From Hyphomicrobiales bacterium (GTDB taxonomy: Bacteria; Pseudomonadota; Alphaproteobacteria; Rhizobiales; Rhizobiaceae): a DNA stretch of 39,361 nt. The notes beneath the pieces were generated by a model, which was not told where the DNA came from, searched no databases, and was given only the letters and a program-made list of their open reading frames with translations. This document shows positions 1 through 9,311 of the stretch, piece after piece. The first letter of the stretch is position 1. Every line of letters begins with the position of its first letter. Location of the stretch: the NCBI GenBank assembly GCA_900465685.1, contig UEGR01000022.1:1-39361 (forward strand). The letters run 5' to 3'. A program made the position numbers and the translations under genes.

Positions 1-420
1 CCAGCTCTCAAACTGTCAACAACGGGTTTGAAGTTTTTTGATATTTTTTTGACAGCTTTCCACAGGGCGTCAAATCCCTAGTTTTTGCCACTCTATATAT
101 AGGGGTGAAACATGACGTTGCGGAATATCGGGCCACAAACCAGCCTCAATGAAAAACTAGTTTCCGCGAAATTCGAAATTTAGCCGTACTGCATCCAGCT
201 TATAGCCAGCCTGTTGGCATTGTGGATATCGGCGTTTGGCCGCCTCGTCATTGACTTACGCGCCAACGGCAGGCAAAACTCTGATGCCCGTTTGGGAGCC
301 TTCCATAGATAAAGGAAGACACCTTAGCATCGGATCAGCGCATAAGTCGCTTTTCTGACAAGCGATGTTCAAGCACGTTTTCGTGCCATCAGGTTTAGAA
401 GAAGGGCCGACTATAGCAGT
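1..420. other. Intergenic region upstream of the M23 peptidase gene
   Basis: No convincing long gene is seen here. A TTGACA-like hexamer lies at 49-54, but there is no good -10 at the usual spacing. A 23-codon frame at 112-183 (+) starts seven bases after AGGGG, so a leader peptide is possible but unsupported. AGAAGAAGGG at 396-405 lies about 15 bases before the M23 start at 421, further than usual for a ribosome site. Confidence 0.4.
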
Positions 421-2385
421 ATGAAGGAAATGGGGCCGAATAATCTCGATCCGGGTGACGAGCCCCCGCTGAGCGTTGGCGGACGGCGACGGCCTCCAGA
501 TCGGCGCGAAGTTTCGGCACGCTGGCTTGCCGGCACCTTCCTGACTGGCGTTACCTCCTGCATGCTGATTGGCGTTGCTCTTTTTGCCGCCCTTGACGGG
601 CGCGAGCAATTGGCGACCCCGCCCGAAATTCTTGCCCGCAACGATATGCCAAGTGCCGCCGAGGAAAGCGCCGTCACCAAGGGCGGTCGTCTCGTCAGCA
701 CGGTTTCGGCACAGCAGCCGCGCGACCGGCGTCGGTTCGACCTTTCCACCATGCAGAAAGTTGGCGAACGCGAAGTTATCCGCACCCGCCCGTTCGAACT
801 TGTGAGCATGGCGCTGGCGGTCGATCACCCGACCAGCCGCAAATATCCGGCATTCGATGCGTTGACTGTGTTCTCTGAAGGCCCCACCGCCCCGCTGCCA
901 GCAGACACCGGACAGATTTATGGTGCCAAGGTTGAAAGCGAAGTCAGCCTCCATGTTGTCGATTTTCCGCTGAACAGCGCAACTTTCGATGCCTCCAGCG
1001 ATCTGTCGGTGGATGAAGTCGAAAAAGTCGTTCGTGATACCGGCGGCTTGTTGACCGATGGCGATGTCCAGGTTGCCTCGCTGCATTATGTCGACCCGGC
1101 CCGCTTTGGCGGCAATGATTCTCCTTATGCGCTTGGCCCAGCGCTCGGCGTGAAGATCACGCAGGAAAATGTCAGCGTCGCCCCGAAGGCGAATGACGAG
1201 CAGACTGATGATGGTTTCTCGGAAGAATTGATCCCCTTCCGGCAAACCGCCGACATCGCGCAGGCGCTCGAAGATGCGGGCTATACTGGCGAAGACACAT
1301 CGAACATGGTCGATGCGCTCGCCAAGATGATGAATTCGCCGCGCTTGAAGCAAGGCAGTATCTTGCGTGTGGGAACTGAAACCCGCAACGGGCAGGACCG
1401 CATCGTTCGCGCAAGCATTTATAATCGCACCACGCATCTCGTGACGGTCACACTGAACGACCGTCAGCAATATGTTCCATCGGATGAACCCGAAGAAACG
1501 CCTCTGTTGCAGACCGCTTTTGACGGCAATGCGATCCCCAGCGCCATCCGCGGCAATCTGCCCAATGTCTATGACGGTATCAGTCGCGCGGCCCTTGCCT
1601 ATGGCATGACGGAAACGATGCGCGAACAGCTCGTCAAAATGCTGGCCACCGACGTGGATCTTCAGGCGCAGTTGACGCCGACCGACAATATTGACGCCTT
1701 CTTCTCCCTGCCGGACGGACCCGATGATCCGGACAAGGCCGACAGCGATTCGCAACTTCTCTATGTTGCGGCGACTTTCAGCGGCACGACCCGGAAATTC
1801 TACCGCTATCAGGCGCCGGATGGTGGTGTCGATTACTTCGACGAAGGCGGAAAGAGCGCAAAGCAGTTTCTGCTGCGCAATCCGGTACCCAATGGCGTGT
1901 TCCGCTCGCCATTTGGCATGCGCCGCCACCCGATTCTTGGTTATAGCCGCATGCATACCGGCGTCGATTGGGCCGCGCCACGCGGCACGCCAATCATCGC
2001 AACGGGTAACGGGGTTGTCGAAAAGGCAGGCTGGACCAATGGCTATGGCAATCAGACCTTGATTCGTCATGCCAATGGCTATGTGAGCAGCTACAGCCAC
2101 CAGAATGCAATTGCGCGCGGCGTGTCTGCTGGCGCAAGGGTGCGTCAGGGGCAGGTGATCGGCTATGTCGGTTCGACCGGTCTCTCGACCGGCCCGCATC
2201 TGCATTATGAAATGATCGTCAACGGCACCAAGGTGGACCCGCTTCGCATCCGCCTGCCGGACAACAAGGCTTTGAAGGGCAAAGAGCTTGAAGCCTTCAA
2301 GCAGGAGCGCGATCGCATCGACACGCTTTTGAACAGCGACGACAACAGCACCAAGCTGGCTGCTAACGCCTCGACCAAGGGTTAA
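421..2385 (+). CDS. M23-family (LytM) peptidoglycan endopeptidase, membrane anchored
   Basis: This 654-residue protein probably cleaves peptide cross-links in the periplasm. One hydrophobic segment at about residues 36-60 follows an Arg/Pro-rich cytoplasmic N terminus, giving a single-pass anchor. A long middle region with no motif I recognise leads to a C-terminal LytM/M23 domain from about residue 490. The zinc ligands are visible: His512 and Asp516 in HTGVD, and the His593-x-His595 pair in GPHLHYE. Family knowledge: proteins of this build in rhizobia include the polar-growth factor RgsM, so a role in unipolar growth is plausible but inferred. The ATG at 421 is used; a second ATG at 430 is possible. 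The gene ends at a terminator shared with the convergent L,D-transpeptidase gene. Confidence 0.9.
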   Translation: MKEMGPNNLDPGDEPPLSVGGRRRPPDRREVSARWLAGTFLTGVTSCMLIGVALFAALDGREQLATPPEILARNDMPSAAEESAVTKGGRLVSTVSAQQPRDRRRFDLSTMQKVGEREVIRTRPFELVSMALAVDHPTSRKYPAFDALTVFSEGPTAPLPADTGQIYGAKVESEVSLHVVDFPLNSATFDASSDLSVDEVEKVVRDTGGLLTDGDVQVASLHYVDPARFGGNDSPYALGPALGVKITQENVSVAPKANDEQTDDGFSEELIPFRQTADIAQALEDAGYTGEDTSNMVDALAKMMNSPRLKQGSILRVGTETRNGQDRIVRASIYNRTTHLVTVTLNDRQQYVPSDEPEETPLLQTAFDGNAIPSAIRGNLPNVYDGISRAALAYGMTETMREQLVKMLATDVDLQAQLTPTDNIDAFFSLPDGPDDPDKADSDSQLLYVAATFSGTTRKFYRYQAPDGGVDYFDEGGKSAKQFLLRNPVPNGVFRSPFGMRRHPILGYSRMHTGVDWAAPRGTPIIATGNGVVEKAGWTNGYGNQTLIRHANGYVSSYSHQNAIARGVSAGARVRQGQVIGYVGSTGLSTGPHLHYEMIVNGTKVDPLRIRLPDNKALKGKELEAFKQERDRIDTLLNSDDNSTKLAANASTKG

Positions 2386-2424
2386 AAAAAGCCGGGAAAG
2401 CAAAATGCTCTCCCGGCTTTTTTG
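2384..2424. terminator. Bidirectional rho-independent terminator between convergent genes
   Basis: The stem GCCGGGA (2391-2397) pairs with TCCCGGC (2411-2417). A run of seven A precedes it and a run of T follows it. It can therefore end transcription of the M23 gene on the plus strand and of the L,D-transpeptidase gene on the minus strand. Confidence 0.85.
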
Positions 2425-2444
2425 TTTGACCCGTGAAGGTTGAA

Positions 2445-3911
2445 CTATTCGGAAAATTCAACGGTGACGCCCGCTTTGACGAGCTTGGCGAGTTCTTCCG
2501 CGTCCCAGTTCGTCAATCGCACGCAGCCATGGCTCGACGTTTTGCCGATCTTGGACGGCTCCGGCGTTCCATGGATGCCGTAAGTCGGCTTGGAAAGCGC
2601 AATCCAGACCGTACCGACTGGCCCATTCGGACCCGGCGGAATCGTCAGAACCTTGTCGTTATTGCCCTGCTTGAAGTTGATCTTCGGATTGTAGGTGTAA
2701 TTCGGATTGATCGCGATGCGCTCAACCTGCACGATGCCGGACGGCGACGGATTATCCGATGAGCCGATGGTCGACGGATAGGCCACGACCAGCTTGCCGC
2801 TTTCATCATAACCACGGACCTGCTTGCGTCCCTTGTCGGCGATGATTCTCGCCACCTTGGCGCGCACCGGCTTGCCGAGATTTGGCACCTTCACCACGGA
2901 ACCGGGCTGATTAAAGTTCACACCCGGATTGATTTCCTTCAGGTAGTTTTCGTCGATGTGGAATTTCTCACCGAGCATTTCGGTCACCGATGTATAGGCC
3001 ATCGATGGAAGCTGCGCCTTATGGGCGTAATCTTCCGGAATCGAGGCCACATACTGGCGACCGACATCCTCGTTGGTGATCGTATATTCGAAGAACGCCG
3101 CACCGCCGGTTGCTTCCAGCTCGGCATTGACTGCCGCATCATCCTTCGGGCTGATGGTTTTGCCGGTCAGTTCGCCATAGGCGGCTGCGGCCTTGTCGAC
3201 ATTGCTGCCGGAACGGCCATCAATGACGCCCGGCGATGCGCCCGCGCGATCCAGCAACACCTGGAAGGCTGCAATCTTGGCCTTGGCACCCTCGCCTTTC
3301 GGCATTTCGATTGCCGGCGCCATATCACTGGACTTCGGCACATTCTGCGGCTGCTCATAGCCGGGCTGGCTGTAATCCTGCCCATTATAGTTCTGATCGA
3401 TGCTGGCGGAATTGGTGCCCGTATTGTCTGGATAGTTTTCACCGGACGGCGGCAGTTCCGAACGCTGCACCTGACCATCCTGATTGCCGCGATAGTTCGG
3501 ATCGGACGGCGCGGCAGGATAATAATTCGGGTCTTCCGGCACATTGCTGAAGCCGTCATAGGGCGAACCGCCATCGACAGGGCCGTTTAGTGTCCAGTTG
3601 TCGTCTTGTTGCGGATCGCGGCGGCTATTGAGACCACCATAGCTATTGCGATCGTAGGTATTGGCATCCTCGACGCTGACAATGCGACCACGACGATCCA
3701 TCGTCACGCGCCGACCATACTGGTCGATGTAAACGCGCACGCGTCGGTCATGATAGACCTCTTCGCCCGGATCGTAGAGCTGCGCCAGTTGCACCGGAGC
3801 TTCCGTGAGCGTGGTGTCACGGTTTTCTTCTGCAAAAGCACCGGCACCCGTGGCGGGAAGAGCCGCAGAAGCAAACAATGCGAAACGAAGCATGCGTATG
3901 GAATGCGTCAT
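2445..3911 (-). CDS. L,D-transpeptidase (YkuD/ErfK family), exported
   Basis: This 488-residue protein begins with a signal peptide (hydrophobic ALFASAALPATGAGAFA, about residues 12-28). A low-complexity region rich in Pro, Asn, Tyr, Gly and Gln follows to about residue 200. A middle part resembles peptidoglycan-binding modules, with a LysM-like stretch near NPGVNFNQPGSVVKVP. The C-terminal YkuD catalytic domain carries the SSHGCVRL signature, with Cys463 as nucleophile. It should form 3-3 cross-links in peptidoglycan or attach proteins to it. Family knowledge: in Brucella and relatives such enzymes link beta-barrel outer membrane proteins to the wall. No Shine-Dalgarno sequence precedes the start at 3911; Met7 (3893) is an alternative that keeps the signal peptide. 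Confidence 0.9.
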   Translation of the reverse strand: MTHSIRMLRFALFASAALPATGAGAFAEENRDTTLTEAPVQLAQLYDPGEEVYHDRRVRVYIDQYGRRVTMDRRGRIVSVEDANTYDRNSYGGLNSRRDPQQDDNWTLNGPVDGGSPYDGFSNVPEDPNYYPAAPSDPNYRGNQDGQVQRSELPPSGENYPDNTGTNSASIDQNYNGQDYSQPGYEQPQNVPKSSDMAPAIEMPKGEGAKAKIAAFQVLLDRAGASPGVIDGRSGSNVDKAAAAYGELTGKTISPKDDAAVNAELEATGGAAFFEYTITNEDVGRQYVASIPEDYAHKAQLPSMAYTSVTEMLGEKFHIDENYLKEINPGVNFNQPGSVVKVPNLGKPVRAKVARIIADKGRKQVRGYDESGKLVVAYPSTIGSSDNPSPSGIVQVERIAINPNYTYNPKINFKQGNNDKVLTIPPGPNGPVGTVWIALSKPTYGIHGTPEPSKIGKTSSHGCVRLTNWDAEELAKLVKAGVTVEFSE

Positions 3912-4128
3912 GGAGGAAGTCCCAGGTGCCCGTAATTTCAGACGTTCAATCGGATCGTCAGATCATGGATGCCGTGAATATGGTTAATAACTGATTATCC
4001 GAGTAACAGCAGATGCCAGATGAACTGGACATGAAAATGGCCAAGTGACGACAAGTTTTATGAAATTTGTATCTGCAAAATTTCTTCGAGCATTGTGATA
4101 CATCCCGCCCGAATTGATTAAAGCCAAT

Positions 4129-4165
4129 AAAAAGCGCCGCAATCTTGCGACTGCGGCGCTTTGTT
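4129..4165 (-). terminator. Rho-independent terminator of clpB
   Basis: The stem AGCGCCGCA (4133-4141) pairs with TGCGGCGCT (4152-4160). Read on the minus strand it is followed by TTTTTATT, just past the clpB stop codon. Confidence 0.85.
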
Positions 4166-4180
4166 AGAACAAGTGGAACG

Positions 4181-6802
4181 TCAGGCTTCCACGCCTTCGT
4201 TCTTCGGATCGGGTTCCAGAGCACCGCGAACCGGACGAAAATTGAGCCTGTCCGAACCAGCGGTGATCTTGACGAGCGAGCCGTCCAGAATATCGCCCAG
4301 CAGAATACGCTCTGCGAGCGGATCCTGGACTTCCTTCTGGATCACGCGCTTCAAAGGACGTGCGCCGTAAGCCGGATCATATCCCTTGTTGGCAAGCCAT
4401 TCGCGGGCATCCTCTGCCAGCTCCAATGCGATCTTGCGATCGGTGAGCAAGGTCTGGAGACGCTGCAACTGGATATCGACGATTGCACCCATATCCTCGC
4501 GGCGCAGCCGGTGGAACAGGATGATTTCATCGACACGGTTCAGGAATTCCGGCCGGAATGCCGCCCGAACCACACCCATCACCTCGTCACGAACGCTCTC
4601 GACATCGTCTTTCTCGCCAAGATTGACGAGATATTCGGCGCCAAGGTTGGACGTCATGATGATGACCGTGTTGCGGAAATCGACCGTGCGCCCCTGACCA
4701 TCGGTCAGACGCCCATCGTCCAGAACCTGCAACAGCACGTTGAACACATCGGGATGCGCCTTTTCGATCTCGTCGAACAGGATCACCTGATATGGCCGAC
4801 GCCGCACGGCTTCCGTCAGCGTGCCGCCTTCTTCGTAACCGACATAACCGGGAGGCGCACCGATCAGACGGCTCACGGAGTGCTTCTCCATAAATTCCGA
4901 CATATCGATACGAACCATCGCGGTGTCGTCCTGGAACAGGAACGAAGCCAGCGCCTTGGTCAATTCGGTCTTGCCCACGCCCGTTGGGCCGAGGAAGATG
5001 AACGAACCGATAGGCCGGTTTGGATCCTGAAGACCCGCACGCGCACGGCGAACAGCCTTGGAAACCGCCTGAACGGCTTCGCCCTGACCGATGACGCGCT
5101 TTGCAAGCTCGTCTTCCATCCGCAGTAGCTTTTCGCGCTCGCCTTCCAGCATCCGGTCAACCGGAATACCTGTCCAGCGGGATACCACCTGACCGACATG
5201 TTCCGGCGTAACCGTCTCTTCCAGTAGAGAACCCTTGTTCTCCTGGCTTTCCGACTGGGCGAGTTCCTTTTCAAGCTGCGGGATCTTGCCATAAGCAAGC
5301 TCACCAGCCTTCTGGAATTCACCATTGCGCTGTGCAGTGGCCAAAGCATTGCGTGCTTCTTCAAGCTGACGCTTGAGATCAGCAGCAAGACCGAGCTTCT
5401 GCTTTTCCGACTGCCACTTGGCGGTCAGTTCAGCTGATTCCTCTTCCAGATCGGTCAGCTCTTTTTCAAGACGCACCAGACGATCCTTGGAAGCGGCATC
5501 AGTTTCGACCTTCAGGGCTTCGCGCTCGATCTTGAGCTGCATAACGCGCCGGTCGATCTCGTCGAGTTCTTCCGGCTTCGAATCGACCTGCATGCGCAGA
5601 CGCGACGCAGCCTCATCGACAAGGTCGATGGCCTTATCTGGAAGAAAGCGGTCGGTGATGTAGCGATTCGACAGCGTTGCGGCTGCGACAAGCGCCGAGT
5701 CCGATACGCGCACCTTGTGATGCTGCTCGTATTTTTCCTTCAGGCCGCGCAGGATCGAGATCGTGTCCTCGACGGTCGGTTCGTCCACGAAGACCGGCTG
5801 GAAACGACGCGCAAGTGCGGCGTCCTTCTCGACATATTTGCGATATTCTTCCAGCGTGGTCGCGCCGACGCAGTGCAATTCACCACGGGCCAGCGCAGGC
5901 TTGAGCAGGTTGGACGCATCCATCGCGCCATCGGTCTTGCCCGCACCGACAAGCGTGTGCATCTCGTCGATGAAGAGAATAACCTGACCGGCAGCCGTCT
6001 GAACTTCCGACAGGATTGCCTTCAGGCGTTCCTCGAACTCGCCGCGATATTTCGCACCGGCAATCAGCGCGCCCATGTCGAGCGCCATCAACTGCTTGTC
6101 CTTCAGCGATTCGGGCACGTCACCATTCACGATGCGCAGCGCCAGACCTTCGGCAATGGCCGTCTTGCCGACGCCCGGCTCACCGATCAGCACCGGATTG
6201 TTCTTGGTGCGGCGTGACAGAACCTGAATCGTGCGACGAATTTCTTCATCGCGGCCGATCACCGGATCAAGCTTGCCGTTGCGGGCGTCTTCAGTCAGAT
6301 CGCGCGCATATTTCTTCAGTGCGTCGTAATTGCTTTCGGCGGAAGCAGAATCGGCAGTGCGGCCCTTACGCATATCGTTGATGACCTTGTTCAACGCCGT
6401 CGGTGTCACACCGGCAGCGGCAAGAATTTCAGATGTCTTTGCGGATTTCTCGATTGCCAACGCCGTCAGCAGCCGTTCGACCGTGACAAAGCTGTCGCCC
6501 GCCTTGCTGGCAAGCTCTTCGGCCAGAGCGAAAACCTTGGCCAGCGGCTGCGAGAGATAAAGCTGGTCGTTACCGCCCGATACTTTCGGCAACTTTTCCA
6601 ATGCGCTCTGTAAACCAAGGCGCACATCGGCAATGCGTCCACCTGCCCGCTCGATCAACGATGCGGCAAGGCCCTCGTCATCATCGACGAGGATTTTCAG
6701 AATATGTTCCGGAGTGAACTGCTGATTGCCGGAAGAAAGCGCGAAAGTCTGCGCCGACTGAATGAAACCGCGAACGCGTTCCGTGTATTTCTCGATATTC
6801 AT
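4181..6802 (-). CDS. clpB: ATP-dependent disaggregase ClpB
   Basis: ClpB is the cytoplasmic hexameric AAA+ machine that, with DnaK/DnaJ/GrpE, pulls proteins out of aggregates. The 873 residues match the family length. In order: Clp N domain (1 to about 145), first ATPase domain with Walker A GEPGVGKT (Lys213), a Glu/Lys-rich coiled-coil middle domain (about 400-525), and a second ATPase domain with GPTGVGKT (Lys611) and Walker [14 protein letters not shown]. These lysines fall at nearly the same numbers as in Escherichia coli ClpB. An in-frame ATG exists at 6871. The start at 6802 is chosen because AAAAGGAG precedes it at proper spacing and because [10 protein letters not shown] matches the usual N terminus. 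A heat-shock-type promoter lies about 100 bp upstream. Confidence 0.97.
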   Translation of the reverse strand: MNIEKYTERVRGFIQSAQTFALSSGNQQFTPEHILKILVDDDEGLAASLIERAGGRIADVRLGLQSALEKLPKVSGGNDQLYLSQPLAKVFALAEELASKAGDSFVTVERLLTALAIEKSAKTSEILAAAGVTPTALNKVINDMRKGRTADSASAESNYDALKKYARDLTEDARNGKLDPVIGRDEEIRRTIQVLSRRTKNNPVLIGEPGVGKTAIAEGLALRIVNGDVPESLKDKQLMALDMGALIAGAKYRGEFEERLKAILSEVQTAAGQVILFIDEMHTLVGAGKTDGAMDASNLLKPALARGELHCVGATTLEEYRKYVEKDAALARRFQPVFVDEPTVEDTISILRGLKEKYEQHHKVRVSDSALVAAATLSNRYITDRFLPDKAIDLVDEAASRLRMQVDSKPEELDEIDRRVMQLKIEREALKVETDAASKDRLVRLEKELTDLEEESAELTAKWQSEKQKLGLAADLKRQLEEARNALATAQRNGEFQKAGELAYGKIPQLEKELAQSESQENKGSLLEETVTPEHVGQVVSRWTGIPVDRMLEGEREKLLRMEDELAKRVIGQGEAVQAVSKAVRRARAGLQDPNRPIGSFIFLGPTGVGKTELTKALASFLFQDDTAMVRIDMSEFMEKHSVSRLIGAPPGYVGYEEGGTLTEAVRRRPYQVILFDEIEKAHPDVFNVLLQVLDDGRLTDGQGRTVDFRNTVIIMTSNLGAEYLVNLGEKDDVESVRDEVMGVVRAAFRPEFLNRVDEIILFHRLRREDMGAIVDIQLQRLQTLLTDRKIALELAEDAREWLANKGYDPAYGARPLKRVIQKEVQDPLAERILLGDILDGSLVKITAGSDRLNFRPVRGALEPDPKNEGVEA

Positions 6803-6900
6803 ATAGTGTCTCCTTTTGCCCTCCAGCCCTGCATAGGCACCGGAAGATGTTGGGTGACGAAGCCCCCGCATGGGCGGGCTTCATGTCTTTCCAAGACAGG

Positions 6901-6931
6901 ATATGGGACTATGACCACCTTTCGGCAAGGG
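6901..6931 (-). promoter_or_regulatory. Putative RpoH (sigma-32) promoter of clpB
   Basis: On the minus strand CCCTTGCC (6924-6931) is followed after 16 bases by CCCATAT (6901-6907). This fits the CTTG / CCCATNT pattern of alphaproteobacterial heat-shock promoters and lies about 100 bp before the clpB start, just downstream of the preceding gene's terminator. Confidence 0.65.
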
Positions 6932-6951
6932 TGAACAACGCACGTGCGACC

Positions 6952-6986
6952 AAATAAAAATGGCGCGGAAAACCGCGCCATTTTCA
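6952..6986 (-). terminator. Terminator after the DUF4167 gene
   Basis: The stem AAAATGGCGCGG (6957-6968) pairs with CCGCGCCATTTT (6973-6984) around a four-base loop. The minus-strand RNA continues with a U-rich tail. It separates the DUF4167 unit from the clpB promoter. Confidence 0.85.
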
Positions 6987-7000
6987 AATCTTATACCGAA

Positions 7001-7110
7001 AGCTTTAGAGCATAATCCGACCGGAGTGAAACGAGGATCGATAAGATTATGCTCGATATATAGAAGCTTAGAGCGCCGATCTGATTCATTCAGATCGAAA
7101 CTCGCTCTAA
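7001..7110. repeat. Two tandem short palindromic repeats (GATCTGA / GAGCATAATC type)
   Basis: The first palindrome pairs GAGCATAATC (7008-7017) with GATTATGCTC (7045-7054). The second pairs TTAGAGCG (7068-7075) with CGCTCTAA (7103-7110) and, inside it, CGATCTGA (7077-7084) with TCAGATCG (7090-7097). Both begin with an AAGCTT(T)AGAGC-like core. A relative lies at 37686-37731. The right end overlaps the stop codon of the DUF4167 gene. Confidence 0.75.
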
Positions 7111-7925
7111 GCGTCGGAATCGACAGGTTCGGTTGCTGGCGTATCGCTGCCGGCATCCTGATCCTTCGCAACACGGCGCGGACGACCCGGACGGCGGGTA
7201 GCGCGACGCGGTGCAGCTTCGTCATCGGCCTTCGCTTCGACGAGTGCTTCCACCGGAGCCTCAACGGGTGCCGCTTCCACAGCCGCCGGAGCAGCCTTGG
7301 CAGCCCGAGCGACCGGAGCTGGTTCTGCTACTTCCGCAGCAGCTTCCACTGCCGGTTGTTCGCCTGCTTCACCGGCCTGCGCTTCCGGGCGCTCTTCGGC
7401 ATTGAAGCGTTCACGCTGCGGGCGGCGACCGCGGCCAAGGCGACGATCACGATTATCACGTTCACGCGGCTGACGGCTTTCGCCGCTTTCCTCGCCGTAA
7501 ATGACTTCGGCAGGCGTGCCTTCGATGACCGGCTGCGGACCGGAACCGCTTACCGGACGCGGCTCGACGGCGACTGCTGGCGTGAAGCCAGTATCGTCAT
7601 CATCAGCGCCGTCATCGTCGAAGGTTTCTTCGCGCTGGAACGGCACCGGGTTCTGCGCCATGGCAGCCATAATGATGCGATTGTAATGTTCAGCGTGCTG
7701 AAGGTAGTTTTCAGCCATCACCCGGTCGCCAGAAGCCTGCGCGTCACGAGCGAGTGTCGAATATTTTTCTGCAATATGTTGCGCATTGCCACGGATCTTT
7801 ACGTCAGGTCCGTTGCTTTCGTAATTACGCGACAGAGGATTGGGGCCCTTGCGGTTGTTGTTATTATTGTTGTTATTGTTATTCCCCCGTCCGCGCATAC
7901 GCCTGTTCTGCTGTGCTGGCCTCAT
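7107..7925 (-). CDS. DUF4167 domain protein, Arg/Asn-rich N terminus
   Basis: This protein of 272 residues has no established biochemical role that I know of. The N terminus is basic (NRRMRGRG) and is followed by ten consecutive Asn residues coded by mixed AAC and AAT. Next comes the conserved DUF4167 part (about residues 30-95) with NAQHIAEKYSTLARDAQASG and a helical LQHAEHYNRIIMAAM. The rest is low complexity: acidic, then Ala/Glu/Pro-rich, with a basic Arg-rich patch. The Arg/Gly-rich start suggests RNA or DNA binding (inference). The start at 7925 is preferred over 7931 because AAAAGAG lies about six bases before it but directly abuts the other ATG. The TAG stop sits inside a palindromic repeat. 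Confidence 0.85.
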   Translation of the reverse strand: MRPAQQNRRMRGRGNNNNNNNNNNRKGPNPLSRNYESNGPDVKIRGNAQHIAEKYSTLARDAQASGDRVMAENYLQHAEHYNRIIMAAMAQNPVPFQREETFDDDGADDDDTGFTPAVAVEPRPVSGSGPQPVIEGTPAEVIYGEESGESRQPRERDNRDRRLGRGRRPQRERFNAEERPEAQAGEAGEQPAVEAAAEVAEPAPVARAAKAAPAAVEAAPVEAPVEALVEAKADDEAAPRRATRRPGRPRRVAKDQDAGSDTPATEPVDSDA

Positions 7926-8442
7926 ATTCATCTCTTTTCAGATTAAAGGGCGCAGAAACGTTGCGACGAAAACGGTCGCCTGTTTCTTGCTATTGAGCCA
8001 TGGAGGAAGCACGCCCTAAAACTTCCTACACATCGACTATTCTTAAAGCGCGTCGCATTTCAAACTGTTCGCCTGACGCACATTAAGGGGTTGCTTTTAT
8101 GCATGTCGTTCCCGGAAAACCGGTTCCCACTTTTCCGCGACATGCTTCTCGGCTCCGCATATCCAGATGGATGGCCGGAACCTGACGGTTGCCTTGTGCA
8201 AGGTCCACGCCGAAAAGCATCGCTCTTCGGGACCATGCCTGAAAGTCGTGTACTTCCGTACGAGCCATCTCCAAAGGCTTAGACCCCGGGAGAGCATGAC
8301 CTCAAATCGTCATGGAGCATTTCCGCCACGGCCCTCTAAAAAGCGGGCAAAACCATTCTGTCTGTATACGGTGGCCGGAAACTAAACGGCTTCGCGGCAA
8401 ATTCCAAGTGTTTTTTCGCGCCGTTGGGTATCAAAATTTCGT
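7926..8442. other. 517-bp intergenic region between prmC and the DUF4167 gene
   Basis: It holds a composite RIME-like repeat (8045-8145) and presumably the promoter of the DUF4167 gene. Short open frames at 8083-8385 on both strands have no recognisable protein features or ribosome sites. I see no gene and no clear prmC terminator here. Confidence 0.5.
8045..8145. repeat. RIME-like composite palindromic element, complete copy
   Basis: The left half pairs GCGTC near 8049 with GACGC near 8078. The right half is a long palindrome from GCATGTCG (8101) to CGACATGC (8145), with AAAACCGGTTCCCACTTTT in its centre. Two palindromes within about 100 bp match the build of rhizobial intergenic mosaic elements (RIME). 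Related copies lie at 27276-27316 and 30117-30215. Confidence 0.75.
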
Positions 8443-9309
8443 TTATGATTTTTGCGCAAAAAGCATGGCCCTTCTATGGCCGCCCAGATCACGCGCATCG
8501 TTCGCGAGTTCAAAACCCGCTTGCTCAAACAGCGCTTTTACATCCTGGAATTGTCCGGCGCCGATTTCTACAGCAACCATACCACCATCATATAGGTACT
8601 CTACTGCCTGTTCTGCAAGGGCCCGGTAAAAATCCAGTCCATCCTGGCCGCCATCCAGTGCTGCAAGCGGATCATGCTCGCGCACTTCACGCGACAGACC
8701 GGCAATATCTTCATGCGGAATATAGGGCGGGTTTGAGACGATCATATGAAACCGTCCGCTGACATTGGCGAACCAGTCGCTCCGCAGTGCGGCGAAACGC
8801 TGGCTCACATCGTTGATCGCAGCATTGATTCGCGCCGTCGCCAACGCCCCTTCCGACACATCGAGGCCAATGCCGTGCAATGTCTCGAAGCGATGCAGGA
8901 GCGAAATCACAATCGCCCCGGTGCCCGTGCCCATATCGAGGAGTTCGACCACGCCATGCTCCGCAACGAGCTGTTCAAGCGGTGGCGTGACCAGCTCGAT
9001 CAGCGCTTCCGTATCCGGGCGCGGTTCAAGCGTTTCAGCAGAAAGCCGGAATGGCAGTCCGTAAAATTCGCGAACACCGATAATCCGATGCACGGGTTCG
9101 CCTTTGGCGCGGCGTTCGAGCGCCGCACGCAAGGTTTCGACGCACTCGGCTTCGATCAGTCTGTCCGGTGCGGAAATCAGATCGAGCCGTGTCGTGCCCG
9201 TAGTCCATTCGATCAGCAGCCGCGCATCGAGATCAGGCGTTTCCAACCCGGCATCGCGCAATTGCCGCCGGGCCTGTGCTGCCAGAACGTCGAGACGCTC
9301 GCCGCTCAC
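8443..9309 (-). CDS. prmC: Peptide chain release factor N5-glutamine methyltransferase
   Basis: PrmC methylates the glutamine of the GGQ motif in release factors RF1 and RF2, using S-adenosylmethionine, in the cytoplasm. The 288 residues match the family. A helical N-terminal domain contains the typical EPVHRIIGVREFYGLPF; a SAM-binding domain follows with LLDMGTGTGAIVISLL and the substrate-binding NPPY motif in VSNPPYIPHEDI. It starts with GTG two bases after the prfA stop, with no clear ribosome site, so translational coupling to its substrate's gene is likely. The pairing prfA-prmC is widespread in bacteria. Confidence 0.95.
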   Translation of the reverse strand: MSGERLDVLAAQARRQLRDAGLETPDLDARLLIEWTTGTTRLDLISAPDRLIEAECVETLRAALERRAKGEPVHRIIGVREFYGLPFRLSAETLEPRPDTEALIELVTPPLEQLVAEHGVVELLDMGTGTGAIVISLLHRFETLHGIGLDVSEGALATARINAAINDVSQRFAALRSDWFANVSGRFHMIVSNPPYIPHEDIAGLSREVREHDPLAALDGGQDGLDFYRALAEQAVEYLYDGGMVAVEIGAGQFQDVKALFEQAGFELANDARDLGGHRRAMLFAQKS

Positions 9310-9311
9310 GC

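Noticed and set aside
256..2403. A 715-codon open frame on the minus strand opposite the M23 peptidase gene
   Set aside because: It mirrors the codon pattern of the real gene, has no recognisable motif, and the plus-strand product has zinc ligands and a membrane anchor.
3984..3998. CtrA-like TTAA-N7-TTAT upstream of the L,D-transpeptidase gene
   Set aside because: One half-site has a mismatch, and AT-rich intergenic DNA gives such hits by chance.
7850..7885. Possible microsatellite (Asn codon tract) causing phase variation
   Set aside because: AAC and AAT codons are mixed irregularly, and loss or gain of whole codons would keep the frame.
8083..8385. Short open frames between prmC and the DUF4167 gene
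   Set aside because: They run through the RIME-like repeat and show no ribosome site or protein feature.
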